This document shows positions 1-5,091 of a stretch of DNA of 5,108 nt, piece by piece. Numbering within the stretch: position 1 is the stretch's first letter; every line of letters starts with the position of its first letter. Origin of the DNA: an uncultured Collinsella sp. (GTDB taxonomy: Bacteria > Actinomycetota > Coriobacteriia > Coriobacteriales > Coriobacteriaceae). The notes below the pieces were generated by a model, which did not search any database, was not told the DNA's origin, and was given only the letters and a program-made list of their open reading frames with translations. The position numbers and the translations under genes are program-made. Location of the stretch: the NCBI GenBank assembly GCA_900551635.1, contig URWQ01000126.1, positions 1 through 5,108 on the forward strand, read 5' to 3'.

Positions 1-395
1 CGACCACCCTCAAACTCGGCGTCGAGCCACTCGTCGACGATCATCTTGGCGAGCTCGGAGCCCACGACGCGGGCGCCAAAGGCGAGCACGTTGGTATTGT
101 TGTGCATGCGAGAGAGCTTGGCGCTGAAGGGCTCGGAGCACACAACGGCGCGTACGCCCTCGACCTTGTTGGCAGCCAGGCTAATCCCGACACCGGTGCC
201 ACAGATGAGGATGCCCAGGTCGACGTCGCCGTTGGCAACGGCCTTACCCACCTTGTAGCCGGCGATGGGGTAGTCAAAGCTCTCGGAGGTGTCGGTGCCA
301 AAGTTCACGACCTCGCAGCCGCGCTCCTTCAGGTGCTCGGAAATGATGTTCTTGAGCTCGACGGCGGCGTGGTCGTTACCGATACCGATCTTCAT
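1..395 (-). CDS. rpiB: Ribose-5-phosphate isomerase B (partial, 3' end outside window)
   Basis: RpiB interconverts ribose 5-phosphate and ribulose 5-phosphate in the cytosolic non-oxidative pentose phosphate pathway. The reading frame starts at ATG 395-393 and stays open to the window edge, giving 131 full codons plus two bases of an Arg codon; the family is usually about 145-150 residues, so only a short tail is missing. Family marks include the N-terminal GNDHAA (residues 6-11, phosphate and substrate binding His9), DYP at 41-43, the ICGTGVGIS loop with Cys65 (equivalent to the catalytic Cys of E. coli RpiB), VCSEPFSA at 85-92, and SRMHNNTNVLAFG around His98. A purine-rich GAGAGGAA lies about 9 bases upstream and supports the start. 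A possible -10 (TATCAT on the minus strand) is at 462-457, without a clear -35. The LacA/LacB galactose-6-phosphate isomerases are related, but the Cys loop and near identity to RpiB motifs favour RpiB. The gene is divergent from the desulfidase gene. Confidence 0.95.
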   Translation of the reverse strand, partial: MKIGIGNDHAAVELKNIISEHLKERGCEVVNFGTDTSESFDYPIAGYKVGKAVANGDVDLGILICGTGVGISLAANKVEGVRAVVCSEPFSAKLSRMHNNTNVLAFGARVVGSELAKMIVDEWLDAEFEGG

Positions 396-477
396 GGATG
401 GTTCCTCTCTGGTCTGTGCGGCGCAAATGCTAAGGGTGTTTACCGCGTTCGACTGCATGATAGCGCGACTTTTGCGT

Positions 478-496
478 AAACGCTCGGGCGTTTTTT
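478..496 (+). terminator. Small terminator-like hairpin in the divergent intergenic region
   Basis: AAACGC (478-483) pairs with GCGTTT (488-493) around a four-base loop, and the T run continues to 496. This is the shape of a weak intrinsic terminator reading on the plus strand. No plus-strand gene is visible upstream, so it may end transcription antisense to rpiB, attenuate a long desulfidase leader, or simply be a chance inverted repeat in the rpiB upstream region. Confidence 0.25.
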
Positions 497-572
497 GGTC
501 AAACGCTTTAGCATGCAACAAGACCGGCTTCTCGTGAATGAATGTCGTCAGTTTGCGCTTGAGCGCCGTCTG

Positions 573-590
573 CCGGAACCATGGTTGCGG
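573..590. promoter_or_regulatory. 18-bp imperfect palindrome, candidate operator
   Basis: A perfect 10-bp palindrome AACCATGGTT (577-586) is flanked by CCG and CGG, giving an 18-bp palindrome with one mismatched pair. It lies about 80 bases upstream of the desulfidase start and just before the candidate promoter. This is the position expected of a dimeric regulator site. No regulator is encoded in the window and I do not recognise the motif. Confidence 0.3.
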
Positions 591-592
591 TT

Positions 593-631
593 TTTGATGC
601 ATTGTTATCAAATAAAAGAACTAATTATTTT
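593..631 (+). promoter_or_regulatory. Candidate promoter with overlapping inverted repeat, upstream of the desulfidase gene
   Basis: An AT-rich stretch holds a -35-like TTGTTA (602-607), an 18-base spacer and a -10-like TATTTT (626-631). Across the -35 lies the inverted repeat TTTGAT (593-598) / ATCAAA (607-612) with an 8-base spacer. The half-sites resemble those of CRP/FNR-family regulators, but FNR sites have a 4-base spacer, so the likeness may be superficial. A palindrome over the -35 would fit repression. The promoter hexamers are weak matches. Confidence 0.3.
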
Positions 632-667
632 CGAGAGCCCAGTCCGTTATACAAGTAGGAGATACCT

Positions 668-1216
668 ATGCCTACCGATTCCCTTCGTGATGCCGCGTTT
701 TGCGATGTTTTGAACCGCGAGCTTGTCTGTGCGCTTGGCTGCACCGAGCCCATTGCCGTTGCCTATGCAGCGGCACTGGCGAGCCAGACGCTCGGTTGCG
801 AGCCCGATCATATGGACGTTGCCTGCTCGGGCAACATCATCAAGAACGTTAAGAGCGTGACCGTGCCCAACTCGGGTGGTATGCACGGTATTGAGGCGGC
901 AGCCGTGCTGGGTGCCGTGGGTGGCGACGCTAAGAGCGCTCTCGAGGTGCTCGAGAGCGTTAACGATGAAGACCGCGCTCGCGTGGCCGAGCTCCTCGCC
1001 GACGCCGGCTACTGCGATGTGTCGCTTGTCGAAGGTGTGCCCAACCTCTACATCAAGGTGACTGCGACGGCCGGGGGCCATACCGCGGTCGTCGAGATTA
1101 CCGACCACCACACCAATGTCACGTGCCATACGCTCGACGGTATTCCGGTGTGCGGCAAGTCGGGGGGAGTGTGCCGCCTGCGCCGAGCGCGTCGTGGCCG
1201 AGCGGGCGGCAGATAA
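668..1216 (+). CDS. N-terminal fragment of the CyuA-type desulfidase
   Basis: This is the 182-residue product if ribosomes do not shift. Residues 1-166 are normal family sequence, including Cys25 in ALGCTEP and the SGNIIKNVKSVTVP segment. The last 16 residues (VCRLRRARRGRAGGR and the Gly before them) are out-of-frame, arginine-rich readthrough ending at TAA 1214-1216. It has the only convincing ribosome binding site of the two fragments. It lacks all the proposed iron-sulfur ligands. Confidence 0.6.
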   Translation: MPTDSLRDAAFCDVLNRELVCALGCTEPIAVAYAAALASQTLGCEPDHMDVACSGNIIKNVKSVTVPNSGGMHGIEAAAVLGAVGGDAKSALEVLESVNDEDRARVAELLADAGYCDVSLVEGVPNLYIKVTATAGGHTAVVEITDHHTNVTCHTLDGIPVCGKSGGVCRLRRARRGRAGGR

Positions 1217-1229
1217 TGCCGATACGCCC

Positions 1230-1985
1230 ATGTCGATTGAGACTATCATCGACTTTATCGAGGACGGTGACATTGAGGACGCCCGCGCTGCCGTTGAGCG
1301 TCAGATTGAGCTGAATGGCGTAATCAGTGCCGAGGGCCTTGCGCACGCTTGGGGCGCCGAGGTGGGTCGTACGCTGCTGGGTGCTCGTGCCGATGACGTC
1401 GCCTGCCGTGCCCGTGCCCGTGCGGCCGCCGGGTCCGACGCCCGCATGAACGGCTGCGCGCTGCCGGTCGCCATTGTGTGCGGCTCGGGCAATCAGGGCA
1501 TTACCTGCGCATTGCCCGTCATGGAGTATGCCGAGTACCTGCGTTGCGACCACGAGCGCCTGGTGCGCGCCGTGATGCTGTCCGATCTTATCGCTGTGCA
1601 TATCAAGAGCTATATTGGTGCGCTCTCGGCGTTTTGCGGTGCTATTTGCGCCGCGTGCGGCGCCGGCGCTGCGATTACCTGGCTGTGCGGTGGCACGCGC
1701 GAGCAGATTGGCGCGACGGTCTCGAATACGCTCGGTAACGTGGGCGGCATCGTGTGCGACGGCGCCAAGGCGAGCTGTGCCGCCAAGATCTCGGCTGCCG
1801 TCGATGCGGCGATTCTGGGCCATGATATGGCCATGCAGGGTCGCGGCTTCCGCGCCGGCGAGGGCCTGATCCAAGATACCGTTGAGCAGACAATCGCCAG
1901 CATGGGCTACGTGGGCCGTGTGGGTATGAAAGATACCGACGTCGAGATCCTCAACATCATGATCGGCAAAACCCAGGTGTGCTAG
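1230..1985 (+). CDS. C-terminal fragment of the CyuA-type desulfidase
   Basis: This frame carries the second domain: the SAEGLAHAWG segment, SDARM, GSGNQGI, and the three cysteines spaced 40 and 7 residues apart that match the family's cluster ligands. The frame is open back to before ATG 1116, but codons before the G run do not look like the family. If translated separately the first plausible ATG is 1230, which has no clear Shine-Dalgarno, so independent translation is doubtful. Just after the G run the frame reads ECAACAER, a CxxC pair (168 and 171 of the restored protein) in a poorly conserved linker. Confidence 0.5.
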   Translation: MSIETIIDFIEDGDIEDARAAVERQIELNGVISAEGLAHAWGAEVGRTLLGARADDVACRARARAAAGSDARMNGCALPVAIVCGSGNQGITCALPVMEYAEYLRCDHERLVRAVMLSDLIAVHIKSYIGALSAFCGAICAACGAGAAITWLCGGTREQIGATVSNTLGNVGGIVCDGAKASCAAKISAAVDAAILGHDMAMQGRGFRAGEGLIQDTVEQTIASMGYVGRVGMKDTDVEILNIMIGKTQVC

Positions 1986-2070
1986 ATATTAAGTTGCGGT
2001 GAGATAGTTCCTAAAATTACCCGGGTGAGGGGCAAACAGGAACTATCTCACCGCAACTGCGCTAGATGTT
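1981..2070. repeat. Hairpin element: perfect 21-bp inverted repeat bracketed by 10-base direct repeats
   Basis: The arms 1992-2012 and 2038-2058 are exact reverse complements over 21 bases, enclosing a 25-base loop that itself contains the palindrome ACCCGGGT (2019-2026). Immediately outside lie GCTAGATATT (1981-1990) and GCTAGATGTT (2061-2070), direct repeats matching at 9 of 10 bases. The left one includes the desulfidase stop codon. No T run follows the stem on either strand, so it is not a classic intrinsic terminator, although its place between convergent genes would let it block both transcripts or stabilise 3' ends. A small non-autonomous mobile element (MITE- or REP-like) with duplicated target is an alternative. 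It has no coding capacity. Confidence 0.8.
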
Positions 2071-2077
2071 CTGGCGC

Positions 2078-2836
2078 CTACGATAGTTCGTCGGCTATTT
2101 GGTGCTCGTAGAAGGCCTCGATTACGGCGTTAAAGTCGTGGGCGAAATCTTCCATGGTTCCGCGCCAGGTGGCGCGTCCCGGTTTTCCTTGGCCCACAAA
2201 GGCGGTTTGGATGCCGCAATCGGGGGACGGGAAGTCGCGTTTGGGATCGTTGCCCAACATAAGGACCTCGTGCGGCTCGAGTCCCATCACCTGAAGCTGC
2301 TCTAGATAGTAGGTGGCATCGGGCTTGCAGCGGGTGGTGTTTCCCATGTGCGTGACGAGCTCAAAGGGAGCGTCGGCCAGGTCGCCCCAACCCATGCGGC
2401 ACTCGATGGCCCCCTGGGGAAAGCTGGGGTTGGTAAAGAGCGCGCAACGCAGCCCTGCGTCCTGTACGGCCTGGAGCGCGGCGTGTGCGCCCGGCATGGC
2501 GTGGGCGTTAATGACATCGTCATTCTTGTACGGAAGAACTTCGCGGTCGTAGTAGGTAAACGCCTCGTAGATGAGGGGATCGGAGAGGCGGATCCCGCAT
2601 CGGCGCTCGACCTCTTCTTGGTAAAACTCAAGATTGGTGCGGTTGTCCGTGCCGCTGCGGCGATTGGCGTTGAGGTCGACCAGGATGGTGCCGAGGCGTG
2701 CCATCGTGCCACCGCGGCTGCGGCGACCGATATCCGCGAGCATCGAAGAGACATCCTTAAAATAGCGAAGGATGAACGCGTTGAGGTTGATGCTGAGAAG
2801 CGTCTCGTCCATATCGAAAACGACTGCTTTGAGCAC
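2078..2836 (-). CDS. HAD-superfamily hydrolase (subfamily IA type, substrate unknown)
   Basis: This 252-residue cytosolic enzyme probably hydrolyses phosphate from a small metabolite using Mg2+ and an aspartyl-phosphate intermediate. All four HAD motifs are present: DMDETL with nucleophile Asp8 and acid/base Asp10; FTN with Thr135; Lys171 in CKPD; and GNDPKRD with Asp197 and Asp201 as metal ligands. The roughly 120 mostly helical residues between motifs I and II are the size of a C1 cap, as in phosphoglycolate phosphatase and YjjG-like enzymes, but the cap does not point to a substrate. The start is GTG at 2836-2834, chosen because the AAAGGTG ribosome binding site lies just upstream (about 2848-2842) and motif I then begins at the usual distance from the N terminus. 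The stop is TAG at 2080-2078. It is convergent with the desulfidase gene and divergent from rpsA, so it is probably transcribed alone. Confidence 0.9.
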   Translation of the reverse strand: MLKAVVFDMDETLLSINLNAFILRYFKDVSSMLADIGRRSRGGTMARLGTILVDLNANRRSGTDNRTNLEFYQEEVERRCGIRLSDPLIYEAFTYYDREVLPYKNDDVINAHAMPGAHAALQAVQDAGLRCALFTNPSFPQGAIECRMGWGDLADAPFELVTHMGNTTRCKPDATYYLEQLQVMGLEPHEVLMLGNDPKRDFPSPDCGIQTAFVGQGKPGRATWRGTMEDFAHDFNAVIEAFYEHQIADELS

Positions 2837-3122
2837 GCGGGCACCTTTCTCGAAAAATCGATCTAGAATCGTTGGCTCCGGATACTTTACCCCAAAGCCG
2901 AATGCCTAGCTGGTTATCGTCAAGTTGCGGAGACGTGTGTTCATAAGATTACGAAAAAGTCTCCACACGAGTAAAAAATCGCAGTTCACGCTTGAAATCG
3001 AACTCATTTCCCCGTAACCTATACGAACGTGATTGCATAAGCGTCACATTAGTATCTGTCGGCTCCCGAGTGTTCCTAAACGTTGTGTGCTTGTCGCACC
3101 CTTCTGTAGGTCCTAGCAATCG
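2837..3122. other. Divergent intergenic region between the HAD gene and rpsA
   Basis: No gene is visible. The stretch about 2935-3060 is clearly more AT-rich than its surroundings, as expected for promoters. On the plus strand TAGTAT (3050-3055) is a possible -10 for rpsA, and TTGAAA (2992-2997) a possible -35 for an upstream start with only a poor -10 at 3015-3020. No hexamer pair has good spacing, so the rpsA promoter is not settled. If transcription starts near 3062, the rpsA leader is about 90 bases long. Confidence 0.4.
2921..2969. repeat. Possible diverged relative of the 1981-2070 hairpin element
   Basis: AAGTTGCGG at 2922-2930 is identical to 1991-1999. TAAGATTAC at 2944-2952 matches TAAAATTAC at 2012-2020 at all but one base, with almost the same spacing between the two blocks (22 versus 21 bases). 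Here the inverted repeat has decayed into two short, overlapping alternatives: GGAGAC (2929-2934) with GTCTCC (2959-2964), or CGTGTG (2934-2939) with CACACG (2964-2969). It lies upstream of both the HAD gene and rpsA. Confidence 0.4.
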
Positions 3123-3147
3123 GGGCCCCGTAGTTCGAAAGGGGTCC
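3123..3147 (+). promoter_or_regulatory. rpsA leader hairpin that encloses the ribosome binding site
   Basis: GGGCCCC (3123-3129) can pair with GGGGTCC (3141-3147), seven pairs including one G-T, around an 11-base loop. The right arm contains the GGGG of the Shine-Dalgarno AAAGGGG (3138-3144), which lies 7 bases before the TTG start. Folded, the site would be hidden. This fits the known autogenous control of S1 synthesis at its leader in E. coli, though this structure is my prediction. The left arm is also self-complementary (CGGGGCCCCG, 3121-3130), giving an alternative pairing partner. Confidence 0.5.
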
Positions 3148-3151
3148 ACCT

Positions 3152-4318
3152 TTGAGTGAGATTCAGAACTCGTCCATTTTCTCTCTTGACGATGTCAACG
3201 AGGAGGAGATGAACAACCTCATCGACGGTACGATTACCGACTTTGATGAGGGCGATCTCGTTAACGGCACTGTCGTTAAGATCGAGCATGACGAGGTGCT
3301 CGTTGACATCGGATTCAAGTCCGAGGGCGTTATCCCGGTCCGCGAGCTGTCCATCCGCAAGGACGCTAACCCTGCAGACATCGTTGCACTCGGTGATCCC
3401 ATCGAGGCTCTGGTTCTCCAGAAGGAGGACAAGGACGGTCGTCTGGTCCTGTCCAAGAAGCGTGCCGAGTACGAGCGTGCTTGGAACCGCATCGAGGAGA
3501 AGTTCAACTCCGGCGAGAACGTCGAGGGCGAGGTTATCGAGGTTGTCAAGGGCGGCCTGATCCTCGACATCGGCCTGCGTGGCTTCCTGCCCGCTTCCCT
3601 CGTCGACCTCCGTCGCGTCAAGGACCTCACCTCCTACATGGGCACCCGCATCGAGGCTCGCGTCATCGAGATGGACCGCAACCGCAACAACGTCGTCCTC
3701 TCCCGTCGCGTCGTTCTCGAGGAGTCCCGTAAGGCCGAGCGCTCCGAGATCCTGTCCAAGCTCAAGTCTGGCATGCGTCTCCAGGGCACCGTTTCCTCCA
3801 TCGTCGACTTCGGCGCCTTCGTCGACCTCGGCGGTATCGACGGCCTCATCCACATCTCCGAGCTCTCCTGGAACCACGTCAACCATCCTTCCGAGGTTGT
3901 CAAGGTCGGCCAGGAGGTCGAGGTCGAGGTTCTCGACGTCGATCTCAACCGCGAGCGCATCTCCCTGGGTCTCAAGCAGACCACCGAGGATCCGTGGCGC
4001 GCACTGGTCAAGAAGTACCCCGTCGGCGCTATCGTCGAGGGCACTGTGACCAAGCTTGTCCCGTTCGGCGCTTTCGTCGACCTGGGCGAGGGCATCGAGG
4101 GCCTGGTGCACATCTCCGAGATGGCCAACAAGCACGTCGATCAGCCTTCTCAGGTCACCCACGTGGGCGACAAGGTTCAGGTCAAGGTCATGGAGATCGA
4201 CCTCGACCGTCGTCGTATCTCCCTGTCCATGAAGTCTGCTGCTGAGACCCTGGGCGTCGAGATCGAGGTTACCCCGCTGCCTTCCGAGAAGAAGGACGAG
4301 GAGACCGACGCCGAGTAA
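3152..4318 (+). CDS. rpsA: 30S ribosomal protein S1
   Basis: S1 binds the 30S subunit and holds structured mRNAs for initiation. The 388-residue product has four S1 (OB-fold) domains at about 33-103, 121-187, 205-275 and 290-362. The first two are divergent (GTVVKIEHDEVLVDIG and GEVIEVVKGGLILDIG), like ribosome-anchoring repeats. The third and fourth carry the canonical RNA-binding signature FGAFVDLG followed by GLIHISE or GLVHISE. Four domains instead of six is typical of Gram-positive S1; an acidic N-terminal segment of about 32 residues and an acidic tail of about 26 flank them. The start is TTG at 3152, set by AAAGGGG seven bases upstream and by MSEIQ-like N-terminal sequence; no in-frame ATG precedes it. 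Codon use is far more biased than in the neighbours (ATC, AAG, GAG, GTC, TCC almost exclusive), as expected for a highly expressed protein. The usual actinobacterial neighbour coaE does not follow. Confidence 0.97.
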   Translation: MSEIQNSSIFSLDDVNEEEMNNLIDGTITDFDEGDLVNGTVVKIEHDEVLVDIGFKSEGVIPVRELSIRKDANPADIVALGDPIEALVLQKEDKDGRLVLSKKRAEYERAWNRIEEKFNSGENVEGEVIEVVKGGLILDIGLRGFLPASLVDLRRVKDLTSYMGTRIEARVIEMDRNRNNVVLSRRVVLEESRKAERSEILSKLKSGMRLQGTVSSIVDFGAFVDLGGIDGLIHISELSWNHVNHPSEVVKVGQEVEVEVLDVDLNRERISLGLKQTTEDPWRALVKKYPVGAIVEGTVTKLVPFGAFVDLGEGIEGLVHISEMANKHVDQPSQVTHVGDKVQVKVMEIDLDRRRISLSMKSAAETLGVEIEVTPLPSEKKDEETDAE

Positions 4319-4342
4319 ATCGGTTTGACGATCACTTGTTTT

Positions 4343-4376
4343 AAGGGATCCGTTCGTAATGGACGGGTCCCTTTTT
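4343..4376 (+). terminator. Intrinsic terminator of rpsA
   Basis: AAGGGATCCGT (4343-4353) pairs with ACGGGTCCCTT (4363-4373) with one G-T pair; two further pairs can extend it inward to leave a five-base loop. T4372-4376 forms the U run. It begins 24 bases after the rpsA stop and should end its transcript before rnpB. Confidence 0.92.
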
Positions 4377-4608
4377 GCATTTGGTGCCGAGATACGCGAT
4401 GCTGCCCATGCTGTACACAGGCTATTTGGTTGTCGGTGCATGAAAAAATGCCGACATCCCGCCTCGGGGAGGAGGCGGGAACACACCGAGTAGACGGAGG
4501 GGTGCGGAGCGCGGTCGCGTCTCGACTGACGACGTTGCCCATCGACAACCCTATTGTACTGCATGGCGTGGTTCTTGGTTTATCGTGTCGAACGCTTGTG
4601 TTGTACCA
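4377..4608. other. Gene-free stretch between rpsA terminator and rnpB promoter
   Basis: No reading frame here has a ribosome binding site or coding-like codon use; a 14-codon ATG frame at 4399 is the only tidy small one and is not convincing. Apart from the paired hairpins at 4431-4480 I see no recognisable element, tRNA or repeat. Confidence 0.5.
4431..4480. repeat. Two back-to-back hairpins
   Basis: The first hairpin pairs TGTCGG...CAT (4431-4441, with a two-base bulge) with ATGCCGACA (4448-4456) around an A-rich loop. The second pairs TCCCGCCTC (4457-4465) perfectly with GAGGCGGGA (4472-4480) around a six-base loop. They abut without a gap. Read on the minus strand, the GC-rich stem precedes a T6 run (4448-4443) by about 8 bases, a poor terminator layout. 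Function is unknown; a processed 3' region or a cryptic small RNA are possibilities. Confidence 0.45.
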
Positions 4609-4635
4609 TTGCCTGCGGCAACGGTGTGCTACACT
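4609..4635 (+). promoter_or_regulatory. Candidate rnpB promoter, extended -10
   Basis: TGCTACACT (4627-4635) is an extended -10 element; TTGCCT (4609-4614) is a possible -35 with a short 15-base spacer. A start 6-9 bases after the -10 would fall at about 4641-4644, exactly where helix P1 of RNase P RNA begins. Confidence 0.6.
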
Positions 4636-4643
4636 CTTGCACT

Positions 4644-5005
4644 GCTGAGTGGGCCAGACGGTCGCGCGATGTGCTGCTTGCAGCACGCGTGAGGAAAGTC
4701 CGGGCTCCAGAGGGCGGGATGCCGGCTAACGGCCGGGCGGAGTGATCCGACGGAAAGCGCCGCAGAAAAGAAGACTCCCACCTGCGCCGCAAGGCGTAAA
4801 GGGAAAAGCTGAAACGGTGGTGTAAGAGACCACCAGCGTCGTGGTAACACGGCGGCTTGGCAAGCCCCATCCGGAGCAAGCGCGAATAGGAACGCTATGG
4901 GCCGGCCCGGTCCGCGTTCGGGTAGCGTGCGTGGAGCTGCACGGTAACGTGCAGACAAGATAAATGACCGTTCACGACAGAACCCGGCTTATAGGCCCAC
5001 TCGGC
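4644..5005 (+). ncRNA. rnpB: RNase P RNA, bacterial type A
   Basis: This is the catalytic RNA that, with protein RnpA, removes 5' leaders from pre-tRNAs. The ends are set by helix P1, in which 4644-4655 pairs with 4994-5005 over 12 positions with one G-U. Helix P2 pairs ACGGTC (4658-4663) with GACCGT (4966-4971), and P3 is the GTGCTG/CAGCAC hairpin around 4671-4686. The universal blocks are present in order: GAGGAAAGTCCGGGCTCC at 4691-4708, GTAAGAGACCACCAGC near 4822-4837, CCCATCCGGAGCAAGC with AATAGG at 4865-4890, AAGATAAATGACCG at 4957-4970, and GACAGAACCCGGCTTATAGG at 4976-4995. The layout matches the E. coli-like ancestral type A rather than the Bacillus type B. It has its own promoter and lies downstream of the rpsA terminator, so it is probably an independent transcript. 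Exact ends may differ by a few bases. Confidence 0.97.
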
Positions 5006-5011
5006 AACTAT

Positions 5012-5091
5012 GTTGACGCTGCGAACCCGTCAACGCGGCAATCTGCCTTTCAAGCCTTCGGGCATGACCATAAGGTCATGCCCTCGTCTTT
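5012..5091 (+). terminator. Hairpins downstream of rnpB, probable transcription end
   Basis: A 7-bp hairpin GTTGACG (5012-5018) / CGTCAAC (5028-5034) is followed by a perfect 10-bp hairpin GGGCATGACC (5060-5069) / GGTCATGCCC (5074-5083) with loop ATAA. The bases after the second stem, TCGTCTTT, are only moderately T-rich, so this is a weak intrinsic terminator at best. It could instead be a 3' processing or protective structure. Short direct repeats CTTTCAAG (5047-5054 and 5088-5095) flank the second hairpin. Confidence 0.45.

Larger units (their letters stand above)
668..1985 (+). pseudogene. cyuA: L-cysteine desulfidase / L-serine dehydratase-alpha family protein (CyuA type), frameshifted
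   Basis: The family (CyuA/YhaM, SDH_alpha fold) contains oxygen-sensitive [4Fe-4S] enzymes that break L-cysteine into pyruvate, ammonia and sulfide. The gene reads in one frame from ATG 668 to the G run at 1162-1167, then the family sequence continues in the +1 frame to TAG 1983-1985. Dropping one G restores a 438-residue protein, about the length of E. coli CyuA. Family marks in the restored protein are ALGCTEP with Cys25 (the active-site Cys in the archaeal enzyme), SVTVPNSGGMHG, the SDARM motif at 256-260, GSGNQGI at 272-278, and Cys323, Cys363 and Cys370 (CDGAKASC). The spacing of those three matches the cysteines taken as cluster ligands in this family. AGGAG at 657-661 sits 6 bases before the ATG. 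The break separates Cys25 from the cluster cysteines, so neither piece should work alone. It may be a true pseudogene, a recent indel or an assembly error. Serine rather than cysteine as substrate cannot be excluded. Confidence 0.88.

Noticed and set aside
593..612. A true FNR box
   Set aside because: The half-sites TTGAT and ATCAA match, but the spacer is 8 rather than 4 bases, so I list it only as a candidate operator.
495..713. Plus-strand 72-codon frame in the intergenic region
   Set aside because: It overlaps the well-supported desulfidase start in another frame, spans the AT-rich promoter region, and has no recognisable domain.
1160..1216. Programmed ribosomal frameshifting in the desulfidase gene
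   Set aside because: The required shift is +1, and the site has no slow stop codon or rare-codon context like prfB, and no internal Shine-Dalgarno just upstream. The family is normally encoded in one frame. An indel is simpler.
647..1874. Long minus-strand frames opposite the desulfidase gene
   Set aside because: They are antisense shadows in a GC-rich gene; the plus strand carries clear family motifs in both frames and the minus products resemble nothing.
1992..2058. Standard Rho-independent terminator
   Set aside because: The stem is strong but neither side is followed by a T run, and the 25-base loop is long.
2348..2866. Plus-strand 172-codon frame opposite the HAD gene
   Set aside because: All four HAD motifs are on the minus strand, and the plus frame lacks a ribosome binding site and family likeness.
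3113..4564. A 483-codon open frame on the minus strand opposite rpsA
   Set aside because: Its length follows from the extreme codon bias of rpsA, which removes stops from the complementary frame. The product is low-complexity (Asp, Leu, Val, Gly rich) with no domain or ribosome binding site, while the opposite strand is unambiguous S1.
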